Source: Enhygromyxa salina (GTDB lineage Bacteria > Myxococcota_A > Polyangia > Nannocystales > Nannocystaceae). From it: a stretch of DNA of 37,479 nucleotides. The stretch spans positions 1 through 37,479 of the forward strand of contig NZ_JMCC02000128.1 of the NCBI RefSeq assembly GCF_000737335.2, given 5' to 3'. The translations under genes were made by a program, and so were the position numbers. Shown piece by piece: positions 1 to 8,532 of this stretch. The notes beneath the pieces are model-generated. The model saw nothing but the letters and a program-made list of their open reading frames with translations, ran no database searches and was not told the DNA's origin. The number at the start of each line of letters is the position of its first letter. Within the stretch, counting starts at the first letter, position 1.

Positions 1-1
1 G

Positions 2-190
2 CAACACCTCATCGACGAGGTGCGCCGCGACGTCCGACATGCGCCGGCCAAGGCAGCGGCGGCCTTGATTGAAATTCAGGGGGTGTTGCACATCACTCTG
101 ACGAGGCAATTGCCCATATCCGCAAGGGGCGTCACGGAAGAGCAAACTAAAACATATTGTTGCCGTCGAGCTTGCCCGGGTGGACGGTGA
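2..190 (+). CDS. Possible C-terminal end of an upstream gene
   Basis: An open frame enters from the left edge of the window and runs to a TGA at 188-190. The first part reads like an amphipathic helical protein end (QHLIDEVRRDV, then AAALIEIQGVL), which suggests true coding sequence rather than chance. The last 44 bases overlap the 3' end of the DUF4157 gene on the opposite strand, so the pair would be convergent. I cannot name the family from about 60 residues. It may equally be a chance open frame. Confidence 0.25.
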   Translation, partial: QHLIDEVRRDVRHAPAKAAAALIEIQGVLHITLTRQLPISARGVTEEQTKTYCCRRACPGGR

Positions 191-2894
191 TCGACGATGC
201 CAATCCGCTGTTCATCAGGTCTGCGAAGGCCTTCACGAACGGCTGGCTGGTTGCTACCGTCGCCGGGCGCGACAGGTTGTCGGGGACGAAGGCGTCGGGG
301 GCTGTGATATCGATCGCAGGGACGCCGCTCGTGAACGTGACGACATTGTTGAGGAGCATCGTGTTGACGAGCCGACCGTAGCGGACGACGGCTGGGACCC
401 CGTTGCCCGGGCTAGTGAAGATGTAGCGAAGGTCAATATCGATCATGTCGCGCACGCGTGGGCTGTCGACGACGACGTAGCCATCGGACACCGCACCGAA
501 GCCGAAACGACCAAATATTTCGATGGTTCGCAGCGTTTCGTCACCGATCTTGGAGTAGAGATGATTTAGGACCACCCCGCGCAGGAACTCCTTTCGCTTC
601 GCGGAATCCTCGAACATCAGGAGCTTGGCGTGCCAGGCCTGGAGTTGTGCGACCAGGTTCTTACTCCGTTTGTCGTACTCCTCCAGGCCATTGGTGTATT
701 GCTCGTAGGCCTTCATCTCCTGCTCGCTCATTGGCAGGTCACCGAAGTCGTTTCGATAGGGTGCGGGGCTGATGCCCCAGCCAGCGGAGATCGCTCGATA
801 GCGGCTCCAGGAACGGTCTTGAAATTGCGTCGGACTGTCCTTCGTCGACCCCAGGTTGGTGCCAGCGGCTGGCGAGACCATGTTGCCAAAGCCCATGGTC
901 TTCCCGTAGGACTGCGCGAGTGACTCGTAGAACGAGTTGTTCGTGTCCTTGTCCATGTCGGCGTTGCGCGGCGGCTTGGTACCCGGGAGTGGGCCATGGA
1001 TCTGGTCGTTGTTGACAACGAAAAAGTGGTCGCCGTCGCGTTGGCGAATGACGAGGGCGACATGACCAGGGAAGAAATACAGCTCAAACTGCAGATCGAG
1101 CTTGGTGTTGGCCCGTGAGACTTGGTGCATCTCTTCGGCTATGGTCAGCGCATAGACACCGCAGTCCTGGCGAAAACGACCGGCGATGTCCTTGGGCATC
1201 GTCGAGCGGCTGTAAGGCGTGCCCGCATCCCGGATGCTGAACATGATGTGCTGGGTGAACGCGCCGAGGTAATCCTCCATCTCGCGGAACAACAGTTCGA
1301 GGCCGTGCCCCGGCGCGAACCGCTCGAACCGCTCGTATAGGACTCCCCAGATCACGACGCGGTCCGTTTTCGAGTCGAGGTCAGGGATCCTATTGGCAAA
1401 CGCCTCCCGGATCTCCGGAATGTTGTAGATCCTGCGAATGAAGCGACCCTGGGCGTGGACCTCCTGCATGAGCGACGCGGGGGTCTCGGGAAAGTCCGCC
1501 TCGTCCCGCTCCGCTTGCTCGATGGTGATCGCGTTGGCTCGCTCGTCGACGCCGTTGGTTCCCTCGACTGTGTAATCCTTGCGTCCTCCCGGCCCCCGCT
1601 TGTCACGCTTTCGCATCATGACCGTCGAGATCCGCATGATCGGCCGGCGGTCGGCCATGACCGAGAATTCGCCGAACTCCCGATCGATCTCTTGGAACAT
1701 CGGCGTGGTCTTCAAGAACTCGTCGAGGTGGACATAGAGGCGATTACCGGCGTAGGTGTGGTCGCTCGCGGCGTCTGGGTCGCCCGCGAGCAGAGCCTCT
1801 TCCGTGAGCGAGGGGTAGAGTCCATAAATCTCACGGATGATCGAGAAAATCTCGCCTGTATCTTGGTAGAAGAGGGTCGTCGACGGTTTTCGGTCTTGCC
1901 TTATTTGTGCTCCGACGAGCGCCCAAGTCATCATCCGGAGGACCAACTCCAGCGAACGAAAGATGATCTCGTCGTTTTTTTCGCTGCGCTGGCGAGCCTT
2001 GGTCCGCGCGGCCGCGAGCAGTTTGTCGGCCTTCGACAGGCGCAGCGAGCGGTCAAACCCTCCGAAGGTGTGTGGAGCGGCCCAGCCCGCGGCTTCGGCC
2101 ATGAGCTTGCGATCGAGTTTGGGCAGCGCCTTTGCGGCGAGCTGATTCCTGCCGTCTTCGAGCAATAGCAAATAAAGTCGCGTCGCCTCTTCCGTGGCGG
2201 TGTACTTGTCGCCGATGCGTTCGATCAACGCCTCGGCGAGCCCATCGTAATTGCGGTTGATGGGCTCCATGTTCTCGAGGCGAAAGTACAGCACACCGAA
2301 GGTGTAGCCTGCATAGGGGTTCGCCGGACGGGCGTCCGCGGAGGCGCCGGCATCCGGCGCCCGACGAATGACATCGAGATCGCCTCCGCGCCGATTCTGG
2401 GCCACGTGGGCGAGTTCATGCTGGAAGACCTTGGCGTTCTCGAACCGGCCGAGGTCGCTGCGGCGCGCGCCGAGGAAGACGTCACGGCCGACCGTAAACG
2501 CCGAGGTATCGAGTGCACGGGTCAAGTTCTCGGCCTCGGAGCCCTGGCGTACGCGAACCTCGGCGAGAGGCTGGCCAAGGCGACGCTCCATGCTAGAGCG
2601 CCACTCTGGAGCGATGGGCCGACCCGAGAGCTGACGCTCGGCCTGGATCCGGGCGTCGAGGTCAGGAGCGACCGGGTGCCCCACGGAGCCGACCATCGAC
2701 GTCGGCGGCGAGAGGGTGTAGGGCCTCCCCCAGGCCAGGTTCTCGGCGTCCCTTTCGAACGGACTCGCCGGCGAGTCGACGCGCAGACCCGCGCTGGGAG
2801 GCTGGTGCGGCGTGTCTACCCGAAAAGGTCGTCGTGTGTGAGCGCCCGAGCCCTTTCGTTGGGTCTCGTCGCGCTTTATCTGCTTGAGCGCCAT
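147..2894 (-). CDS. DUF4157 (eCIS core) protein with papain-like cysteine-hydrolase motif
   Basis: A 915-aa protein without a signal peptide. Residues about 88-172 match the DUF4157/eCIS core domain: the typical opening (SGRPIAPEWRSSMERRLG), the FTVGRDVFLG stretch, and a metalloprotease-like HELAH at 159-163 before AQNRRGG. This domain is known from proteins linked to extracellular contractile injection systems and from polymorphic toxins. The region after 190 matches nothing I can name. It contains DCGVYAL (Cys578), PGHVALVIR (His611) and FVVNNDQIHGP (Asn628/629), in the Cys-His-Asn order of papain-fold or transglutaminase-fold hydrolases. I infer a toxin or effector with a cysteine protease or deamidase-like domain. 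The start has a purine-rich GGAGA about 14 bases upstream. No immunity gene or other eCIS gene lies next to it in the window. DUF4157 is sure; the catalytic triad is inference. Confidence 0.85.
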   Translation of the reverse strand: MALKQIKRDETQRKGSGAHTRRPFRVDTPHQPPSAGLRVDSPASPFERDAENLAWGRPYTLSPPTSMVGSVGHPVAPDLDARIQAERQLSGRPIAPEWRSSMERRLGQPLAEVRVRQGSEAENLTRALDTSAFTVGRDVFLGARRSDLGRFENAKVFQHELAHVAQNRRGGDLDVIRRAPDAGASADARPANPYAGYTFGVLYFRLENMEPINRNYDGLAEALIERIGDKYTATEEATRLYLLLLEDGRNQLAAKALPKLDRKLMAEAAGWAAPHTFGGFDRSLRLSKADKLLAAARTKARQRSEKNDEIIFRSLELVLRMMTWALVGAQIRQDRKPSTTLFYQDTGEIFSIIREIYGLYPSLTEEALLAGDPDAASDHTYAGNRLYVHLDEFLKTTPMFQEIDREFGEFSVMADRRPIMRISTVMMRKRDKRGPGGRKDYTVEGTNGVDERANAITIEQAERDEADFPETPASLMQEVHAQGRFIRRIYNIPEIREAFANRIPDLDSKTDRVVIWGVLYERFERFAPGHGLELLFREMEDYLGAFTQHIMFSIRDAGTPYSRSTMPKDIAGRFRQDCGVYALTIAEEMHQVSRANTKLDLQFELYFFPGHVALVIRQRDGDHFFVVNNDQIHGPLPGTKPPRNADMDKDTNNSFYESLAQSYGKTMGFGNMVSPAAGTNLGSTKDSPTQFQDRSWSRYRAISAGWGISPAPYRNDFGDLPMSEQEMKAYEQYTNGLEEYDKRSKNLVAQLQAWHAKLLMFEDSAKRKEFLRGVVLNHLYSKIGDETLRTIEIFGRFGFGAVSDGYVVVDSPRVRDMIDIDLRYIFTSPGNGVPAVVRYGRLVNTMLLNNVVTFTSGVPAIDITAPDAFVPDNLSRPATVATSQPFVKAFADLMNSGLASSITVHPGKLDGNNMF

Positions 2895-2978
2895 CTCGAT
2901 CTATCTCCGTCGACATTTCAGCACAGTCACGAATCTCTGGATAGCTGGTCGATGGTGTGGGTTCGAGACCCAACGGGC

Positions 2979-4094
2979 TTACGACCCGTCGAGCAGGCCC
3001 GTCGAATTGAGGTCGCCAAGCTGCCCCCCGGAGATGTCCGCGGCGCTGACACACACCTGCGGTCCGGGGTGCTCGCCACATGCCAGGGTCAGCTCGAAGC
3101 AGCGCCGGTCTCCCCGCCTGCGCAGCTTGCCGACGTGAACGAAGCGCCGAAACACTTCACCAGCATCTTCGCCGTCGGGCCAGGTCAGCGCCGCGCCGAC
3201 GCGAAGCGCCCACAGCTCACGGCTCGTCGTCGACGGGCGCGAGCACCCCGATCCGCCCGTCGACGGCCATGCCTCTGGGGCGGGGCCAGGATCGAAGGCA
3301 CCGGCGAGCTGCAGGCAAGCCGAGCCGAGCGACAGTCGCCCGCTCGCTTCGGGTTGCTGGTAGACGCGTTGCGCCAATCCGGTGGCGACGCGAAGGCTCC
3401 GACCTCCGTAGCGGAGCTCGCCCGTGAGCTCGCGGTCGAGCGGTGTCGGGATGCTGGCCGACGCGATCGGAACATAGGACACGCCGGTCTGGAGTGCGAC
3501 GGGATCGAGCGCGATGCTGAACCCGTCAGACATCACGAACCCGGTTCCGTTGAGTTTCGCGCGGGTCGAGAGCACGATCTCATCAGCTCGGCGGACGACG
3601 GGCACCCCCGAAGCGACGTTGAGCCCGCTTCCGTCGGCGAGCTCGATGCTGGTCGCTCGGGTCACGACCTCGAGCAGCGCCGTCGTCTCGACGAACGCCC
3701 GCAAGCCGAGACCCGCGCGCGCCCCAGCGCAGTGGTGGGCGCTCGCGCGCTCGGGCCAGTCGAGCCGGACCTCGACGAGCTCGGGGCCAGCGTTGACGAC
3801 TTGAACGAGGAGCGGATGCAGGCCGTCGTAGACCCAGCTTTGGCCGCCCCGCGCGTTGTCGCGGAGGCGCGCGCCGATCTCGACCAGGGCGAAGCTGCCC
3901 GCTCCTTCGTCGACGGTGTAGACGGTGCGCCAGTCCAGAGGCGCCCGCTCGGTCGCAACGTCCGCGGAGTCTCGAGGCTGTTCCTCGCTAACGGCCGGTC
4001 CGAGCGGCGCGACGCTCGGTTCGGGTGCCGGTTGGCAAGCCAGGACCCCGAGCGCGACGAGCTCGATGACTGCGCGTCGCACCGCCGAACTCAT
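2979..4094 (-). CDS. Predicted lipoprotein of unknown function
   Basis: A 371-aa protein. I place the start at the ATG at 4094, because the next residues form a lipoprotein signal peptide: a hydrophobic stretch ending in LGVLAC with the lipid-attachment Cys at residue 20, then a Pro/Glu-rich linker. The frame stays open upstream to 4325, but that part encodes an IS91-like transposase tail and is not part of the gene. The mature protein looks beta-rich, with several cysteines near the C-terminus (RCFELTLACGEHPG, VCVSAADISGG) that probably form disulfides. No catalytic motif or named domain is visible. It is most likely exported and anchored to a membrane. It lies 84 bp downstream of the DUF4157 start on the same strand, so the two could be cotranscribed with this gene second... 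the direction of reading is right to left, making this lipoprotein the upstream gene. Confidence 0.6.
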   Translation of the reverse strand: MSSAVRRAVIELVALGVLACQPAPEPSVAPLGPAVSEEQPRDSADVATERAPLDWRTVYTVDEGAGSFALVEIGARLRDNARGGQSWVYDGLHPLLVQVVNAGPELVEVRLDWPERASAHHCAGARAGLGLRAFVETTALLEVVTRATSIELADGSGLNVASGVPVVRRADEIVLSTRAKLNGTGFVMSDGFSIALDPVALQTGVSYVPIASASIPTPLDRELTGELRYGGRSLRVATGLAQRVYQQPEASGRLSLGSACLQLAGAFDPGPAPEAWPSTGGSGCSRPSTTSRELWALRVGAALTWPDGEDAGEVFRRFVHVGKLRRRGDRRCFELTLACGEHPGPQVCVSAADISGGQLGDLNSTGLLDGS

Positions 4095-4184
4095 GCTCGA
4101 TGGTAGCTCGGCCACCCACGGAGAGGCAATCTCGCGGATGTCCGAGGGTGTTTCTGGCGCGGGCTTCAGCCTTCGATCTCGAAG

Positions 4185-4327
4185 TGGCCTCGGGCGTGGC
4201 GGTGGCCTCGGCCCGAGCCCGGCGTTGGCCAGCACTCGAGCGATCGCCTCGCGCTCGTTGGCGATCTCGACGAGCTTCATCGCACCTCGGCAGCGCGGGC
4301 AGGTCATCGCGCGACGTACCGGCATAG
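4185..4327 (-). mobile_element. IS91-like transposase C-terminal remnant
   Basis: On the minus strand this stretch encodes MTCPRCRGAMKL, then VEIANEREAIARVL and a Pro/Arg-rich tail (LGPRPPPRPRP). This is the zinc-ribbon end of IS91/IS801-type (Y2) transposases. The same tail is found in the copies at 10386, 13091 and 33575. Everything before the zinc ribbon is missing, and the element breaks the plus-strand gene that resumes at 4328. Unlike the copies at 10.7 and 13.4 kb it has no stop after EIAN, so it is a separate, older or less decayed insertion. Confidence 0.65.
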
Positions 4328-4666
4328 TCGCTCGAATACTTTGCCAAGGGTTTATCGTGGAAGAACGACCCGGTATTCCTTACCATCTGGCTGCTGCCCT
4401 ACCTCGACGGGTTCATGGCCACGGGCGACGGTGGCAACTACATTCGAAAGGGCGAGCGCTTCGTCGAGCAGGAGATCCTCGCCAAGGAGGGCGACGACGT
4501 GGGCAATCGGGTAGATAAATACCTGAGGGCCCACCCCGATCGGGTCTGGCGCGCCGCGGCGGAGAAGACCCTCGCCGCCGAAGGAGGCGTCAAGCGCATC
4601 GCGTTGGTCAAGAAGCTGTTCTCCGATCGGCCGTGGTTCAACTGGCTGATGACCGGCAACGAATGA
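4328..4666 (+). pseudogene. 5'-truncated gene of unknown function (3' end only)
   Basis: The frame opens just after a TAG at 4325-4327, at the edge of the IS91-like remnant, and runs to TGA at 4664-4666. It gives about 112 residues: LEYFAKGLSWKNDPVFLTIW, a hydrophobic LLPYLDGFMATGDGG, then a charged helical part ending in LFSDRPWFNWLMTGNE. The first in-frame ATG is at 4415, but coding character clearly continues upstream of it, so I read this as the 3' part of a larger gene that lost its 5' end to the insertion. I do not recognise the family. It is convergent with the WD40 gene (9 bp gap). Confidence 0.45.
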
Positions 4667-4675
4667 GGGGTTGCC

Positions 4676-5879
4676 TCAGGGGTCGGCTGGAGTCTCGTCC
4701 ACAAACGCCGGAAGGCACCAAAGCCGGGCCGAGGCGTAGCCCGCGACGGCCAGCAACTGACCGTCGCGGGCGAGTTCGAGCCCGTGGACGAAGTCACCGA
4801 TCGCTAGCTCCCGCGACCACGCGCCGTCGGAGGCGTCGCTCAGCCACACGGGCGCCGGACCGGGCGCCATGGTGTGATCGAGGATACCGCCAACGCCGGT
4901 GAGGACGTAACGTCCGTCATGACTGAAGTCGAGGATCGCTCGAGCCCGGCGGGGGACGACAATGGGGCTACGACCGCTCCGGTCGAGGTGTCCCACAGCA
5001 TCCCGCCGCCGTCGTCATAGAGAACCGCGACGCGGTGCCCGTCGGGGCTGAGGGCGACGGCTGCGCTTCGGGACTTCGTGTCTTCGTCGCGCAAGTGACC
5101 CAGCTTCGCGCCGGTCTGCGTGTCCCAGGTCGAGACTTCCCCGCGATAGCCGGTGCTCGCCACGATCCGGCCGTCGGTCGACATCGCAACGGGACCGACT
5201 GCGTCGCTCAGCTCGAGGGGCTCGTGCTCGGGACCGAGCCAGACGGCCGCGGGCTCACCGTCTCGCACGACGGCGAGGCGGTCGCGGGCCACGGCGATCT
5301 GCCGGCTGCCGTGTTCGGAGCCGAAGGGAGACAGGAGCGCGTCGCCGTCGACCTCGACCACGAGCGCGGGAGGCTGCGGAACTTTGGCGGGTATCGCGCG
5401 GTCTATGACGAGCCACTCACGCCCGTCGAGCTCAAGGTAGACTAGGCGGTCCTGGTAACGCCAGAGGCTCACGCGGCGAGCGACGCTGCCGTCGTCGAGG
5501 TTCCAGACGATCAAGATCTCAGCTCCGACGGCCGCGAGCCGGCGGCCGCTCGGCGAGAAAGCCAGCAGACGAATCGGGCCGTGCTCGCCGCCGAGGGTCT
5601 GACGGCGCACGCCCGTGCTCAGCTCCCAGATCGCGCGACCACATCCGCGTCCGTCGCCGCGACGAGCTCGCCGTCGTTCGACAGGGCGATGTCCCTGGTC
5701 TTGTGCGGGCTCGGGAACAGCTCGACTGGCTCGCGCGAGCACTGAAACCCGAACACGGGGGCCGCCTGGACCTGTGCGGGCGCGGATGCTTCGGGCTCGA
5801 TGTCGACGGGCGTCGCTACCTCGCGCGCCGTCGGGCTCGGACAGGCTGCGAACAGGAGCAGGGCCGCGAGGAGCCCCAT
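4676..5879 (-). pseudogene. WD40-repeat lipoprotein, interrupted by two frameshifts
   Basis: Three consecutive reading frames on the minus strand together give one beta-propeller lipoprotein of about 400 aa. The first (from ATG at 5879) has a signal peptide with lipobox LFAAC (Cys13) and the first blade (DIALSNDGELVAATDAD). The second, from about 5650 to 4945, carries blades with IWELSTGVRRQ, LAFSPSGRRLAAVG, VAMSTDGRIVASTGYRG and VALSPDGHRVAVLYDDGG. The third ends the protein with DFSHDGRYVLTGVGG and GLELARDGQLLAVAGY. Each switch is explained by loss of a single base, one near 5640 and one near 4945. The frames join inside well-kept WD motifs, so the decay is recent, or the two indels are sequencing errors. 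The family is usually a secreted or periplasmic scaffold. The function is unknown. Confidence 0.6.
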
Positions 5880-6013
5880 TAGGCGCAGACGGCCGCGAGC
5901 CAGGCAGCCCGTAGCGAGCGGCTCGGGGCCAGGGCCGCGCGTCCGCAAAGGGAGGGCGCTCGCTTGCATACGGTGTGATGCCATGGGCCCGAAACCCTAG
6001 CAAATAGCGGTGA

Positions 6014-6502
6014 GCAGAGTCGACTCTCAGCCCTATCGTCACGCGCGGGATCCGGGCGGGCCCGATCGAGCTCAGCGGCCGCGGGTTCACGCCGATCGAG
6101 CTGACTGACACCGCATGGACCGCCAACGCAGGCGAGCCGCTGACCGTCACCTGGGTGCCCGAGCCCGAGGGCGGCGAGGCCAGCTTCTATCTGACGATCA
6201 ACGTCGACCAGCACGGCCTCTCGCCCGCGACGCTCGAGTGCGAGGGCCCCGACAGCGGCAGCTTCGAGGTGCCAGCCGCCGTCATCGACGCGCTGCTCTC
6301 GGCCGGCGTGTCCGGGTTTCCAACTGGCCACGCGTACCGCCGCACGGTGGACTCGACCCAGGCCGACACCGGCTGCGTGGAGTTTCAGATCCGCGCGCAC
6401 CGGGCCGCCACGCTCGAGGTCGGCGGCCACACACCTTGCACCAACGACGTGGATTGCCCCGACGGTCAGACCTGCGACATCATGAAGGAGACCTGTCTCT
6501 GA
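6014..6502 (+). pseudogene. 3' part of a secreted Cys-rich protein gene, 5' end missing
   Basis: The frame opens after a TGA at 6011-6013 and runs to a stop at 6500-6502, giving about 162 residues without a start codon before the GTG at 6155. The sequence is coding-like from the first residues (GPIELSGRGFTPIELTDTAW). It ends with CTNDVDCPDGQTCDIMKETC, the Cys-rich tail common in Nannocystaceae secreted proteins. The middle is a beta-sandwich-like stretch (SFYLTINVDQHG). No signal peptide is left, so the 5' end has been lost somewhere between the WD40 start at 5879 and 6014. It lies 29 bp upstream of the PEP-binding lipoprotein on the same strand. If expressed from the GTG it would make a 115-aa cytoplasmic fragment. 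Confidence 0.5.
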
Positions 6503-6531
6503 CGAAGTCGCTCCGCCACCCACCACCCGCC

Positions 6532-8532
6532 ATGCCAGCTCGACCGCGACTCTTGTGTGCACTGCTGGGCGCGAGCGCTGCGGTGCTGTCCGGGTGTGGC
6601 GACCCGGCGCCCGAGCAAGTGTGCGCGCTGACGCAGGCGGCCGACTACAGCCAGACGTTCGGCTGCCAGGGCGACTTCGACCTGCTCGCCGCCAAGCCGC
6701 TCAACTCGGCCAAGGCTGGCGCGGTCTCGGCCAAGACCGTCGTCGACACCTTCGATGGTCAACTCTATTTTCAAAACAGCAACGAATACGCGATCCACTG
6801 GGAGTTCGCGTTCGAGCATCTGTCCGGTCAGGGCAAGCCGATCGTCCCGCAACTGGGGGACTTCAACCAGACGGAGTACTACTCGCCCGGTCGCCGGTTC
6901 TATCTGGGCGCGCTCACCTATTACGGCGGTCCGCAAAAGTGGACTTACGAGGTCTCGCCCTACGACACCGCCAACGCAGACATGATCGCTGCTGCGTATG
7001 CGAAGATTCGCGACAACAGCTTCTTCGGCGAGGATCTGTACTTTCACCCGACCTCGGAGGCCGTCGAGCTCGAGGCCCAAGACCTGCCCGAGTGGGTCAA
7101 GATCATCACCACGGATGAGCTCTACGCAGACCAGGAATTTCAGATCCTCAACACCGGTGAGACCTACGCCAAGCTGGTGTTTGTCAGCGCCGCGCAGCTC
7201 GACAGCGCGCTGCTGACCTTTCGGGATCTGGTCGTGCTCGACAACGTGCCCAATGACATCACGGTAGTATCGGGGATCATCACGCAGGCGTTTCAGACCC
7301 CGCTGTCGCACATCAACGTGCTCAGCCAGAGCCGCGGCACGCCCAATCTCGGGCTCAAAGACGCGTTCACCCACGAGCAGCTGCGCCCGCTCGAGGGCAA
7401 GTGGGTGCGCTTTTCGGTCACGGCCGACGATTGGAGCATCGAAGAGGTCACCGCCGCGGAGGCCGACGCGTGGTGGGAGGCGAACCGGCCGGAGGCGCTC
7501 GGGGTCCCGGCCAAGGATCTATCCGTGCAGGCGCTGACCGACATCGAGGATGTGCTCGATCCAATGCTCGACGACAAAGCGGCGATCGACCAGGCGATCC
7601 CGGCGTTTGGCGGCAAGACGTCGAACTACGCGGTGCTGCCCAAGATCGGCAGCAACCTCAATCCGCCCAAGGCGTTCGCGGTCCCGATCTTCTTCTATGA
7701 TCAATTCCTGGTCGAGAACGGCTTCGACCTCCGCATTGATCAAATGCTGGCCGACGACAGCTTCCGGCAGGACGCGCAGACCCGCCAAACCATGCTGGCC
7801 GCGCTGCGCGACGACATGCTGGCCGCGCCGCTCAACGCCGCGTTCGAGGCCGCCATGATCGCCAAGCTCGAGGCCGAGTATCCCGGCGAGCGCATGCGCT
7901 TTCGGTCCAGCACCAACGCCGAGGATCTCGAGGGCTTCACCGGCGCGGGGCTGTACACGTCCAAGAGCGGCTACGCTGTCTCGCTGGAGGACCCATTCCA
8001 GGCCGCCGTAAAGGAAGTGTGGGCCAGCGTCTGGTACTTCCGCGCGTTCGAGGAGCGCGAGTATCGAGGCATCGAGCACACCGCGGTCGGGATGTCGCTG
8101 CTGGTGCACCGCTCGTTCCCCGACGAAGAGGCCAACGGCGTCGCGCTGACGGCCAACATCTTCGATCAATCGGGCGCCGAGCCGGGCTTTTATATCAATG
8201 TGCAGACCGGCGGCACGTCGGTCGTCAAGCCCGAGCCCGGATACACCTCGGATCAGCTGATCTATCACTTCGATTTCCCCGGTCAGCCCGTGGTCTACAT
8301 CGCCCACTCCAACCTGGTCGCGCCGGGGGAAGACGTGCTGACCAACGCGCAGCTGTACGAGCTCGGGACCGCGCTGGACTCGATTCACAGCTATTTTGCG
8401 GGCATCTATGCGCCCGATGAAACCGGCTGGTATGCGATGGACGTCGAGTTCAAATTCGACGATGTCGACGAATACCCCGAGCCGATCCTGTGGATCAAGC
8501 AAGCCCGGCCACACCCGGGCCTCGGCAAATGA
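6532..8532 (+). CDS. PEP/pyruvate-binding domain lipoprotein
   Basis: A 666-aa protein. The start at 6532 is chosen because it gives a clean lipoprotein signal peptide (lipobox LSGC, Cys22). The C-terminal half holds the ATP-grasp-type PEP/pyruvate-binding domain of PPDK and PEP synthase, with the signature RFRSSTNAEDLEGFTGAGLY and later GMSLLVHRSFP and YAMDVEFKF. A central segment (FQTPLSHINVLSQSRGTPN) resembles the mobile phosphohistidine domain of these enzymes; PLSHINVLSQSR keeps the His of the T/S-H-x-x-V motif. Known relatives transfer phosphate between ATP, PEP and pyruvate in the cytoplasm, so lipidation and export are unusual. The substrate of this branch is unknown to me. The stop overlaps the next start (ATGA), so the two genes are translationally coupled. 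Confidence 0.8.
   Translation: MPARPRLLCALLGASAAVLSGCGDPAPEQVCALTQAADYSQTFGCQGDFDLLAAKPLNSAKAGAVSAKTVVDTFDGQLYFQNSNEYAIHWEFAFEHLSGQGKPIVPQLGDFNQTEYYSPGRRFYLGALTYYGGPQKWTYEVSPYDTANADMIAAAYAKIRDNSFFGEDLYFHPTSEAVELEAQDLPEWVKIITTDELYADQEFQILNTGETYAKLVFVSAAQLDSALLTFRDLVVLDNVPNDITVVSGIITQAFQTPLSHINVLSQSRGTPNLGLKDAFTHEQLRPLEGKWVRFSVTADDWSIEEVTAAEADAWWEANRPEALGVPAKDLSVQALTDIEDVLDPMLDDKAAIDQAIPAFGGKTSNYAVLPKIGSNLNPPKAFAVPIFFYDQFLVENGFDLRIDQMLADDSFRQDAQTRQTMLAALRDDMLAAPLNAAFEAAMIAKLEAEYPGERMRFRSSTNAEDLEGFTGAGLYTSKSGYAVSLEDPFQAAVKEVWASVWYFRAFEEREYRGIEHTAVGMSLLVHRSFPDEEANGVALTANIFDQSGAEPGFYINVQTGGTSVVKPEPGYTSDQLIYHFDFPGQPVVYIAHSNLVAPGEDVLTNAQLYELGTALDSIHSYFAGIYAPDETGWYAMDVEFKFDDVDEYPEPILWIKQARPHPGLGK

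Noticed and set aside
2406..4106. Plus-strand open frame of 566 codons
   Set aside because: Antisense of the DUF4157 and lipoprotein genes. Its composition is Arg/Ala/Glu-rich and it spans two well-supported minus-strand genes.
4095..4325. In-frame N-terminal extension of the lipoprotein (CPRC zinc ribbon)
   Set aside because: The extension is an IS91-like transposase tail seen elsewhere in the window. The lipoprotein has its own signal peptide beginning at 4094.
6466..8514. Two long minus-strand open frames (302 and 331 codons)
   Set aside because: Both are antisense to the PEP/pyruvate-binding lipoprotein, which has a signal peptide and domain signatures.
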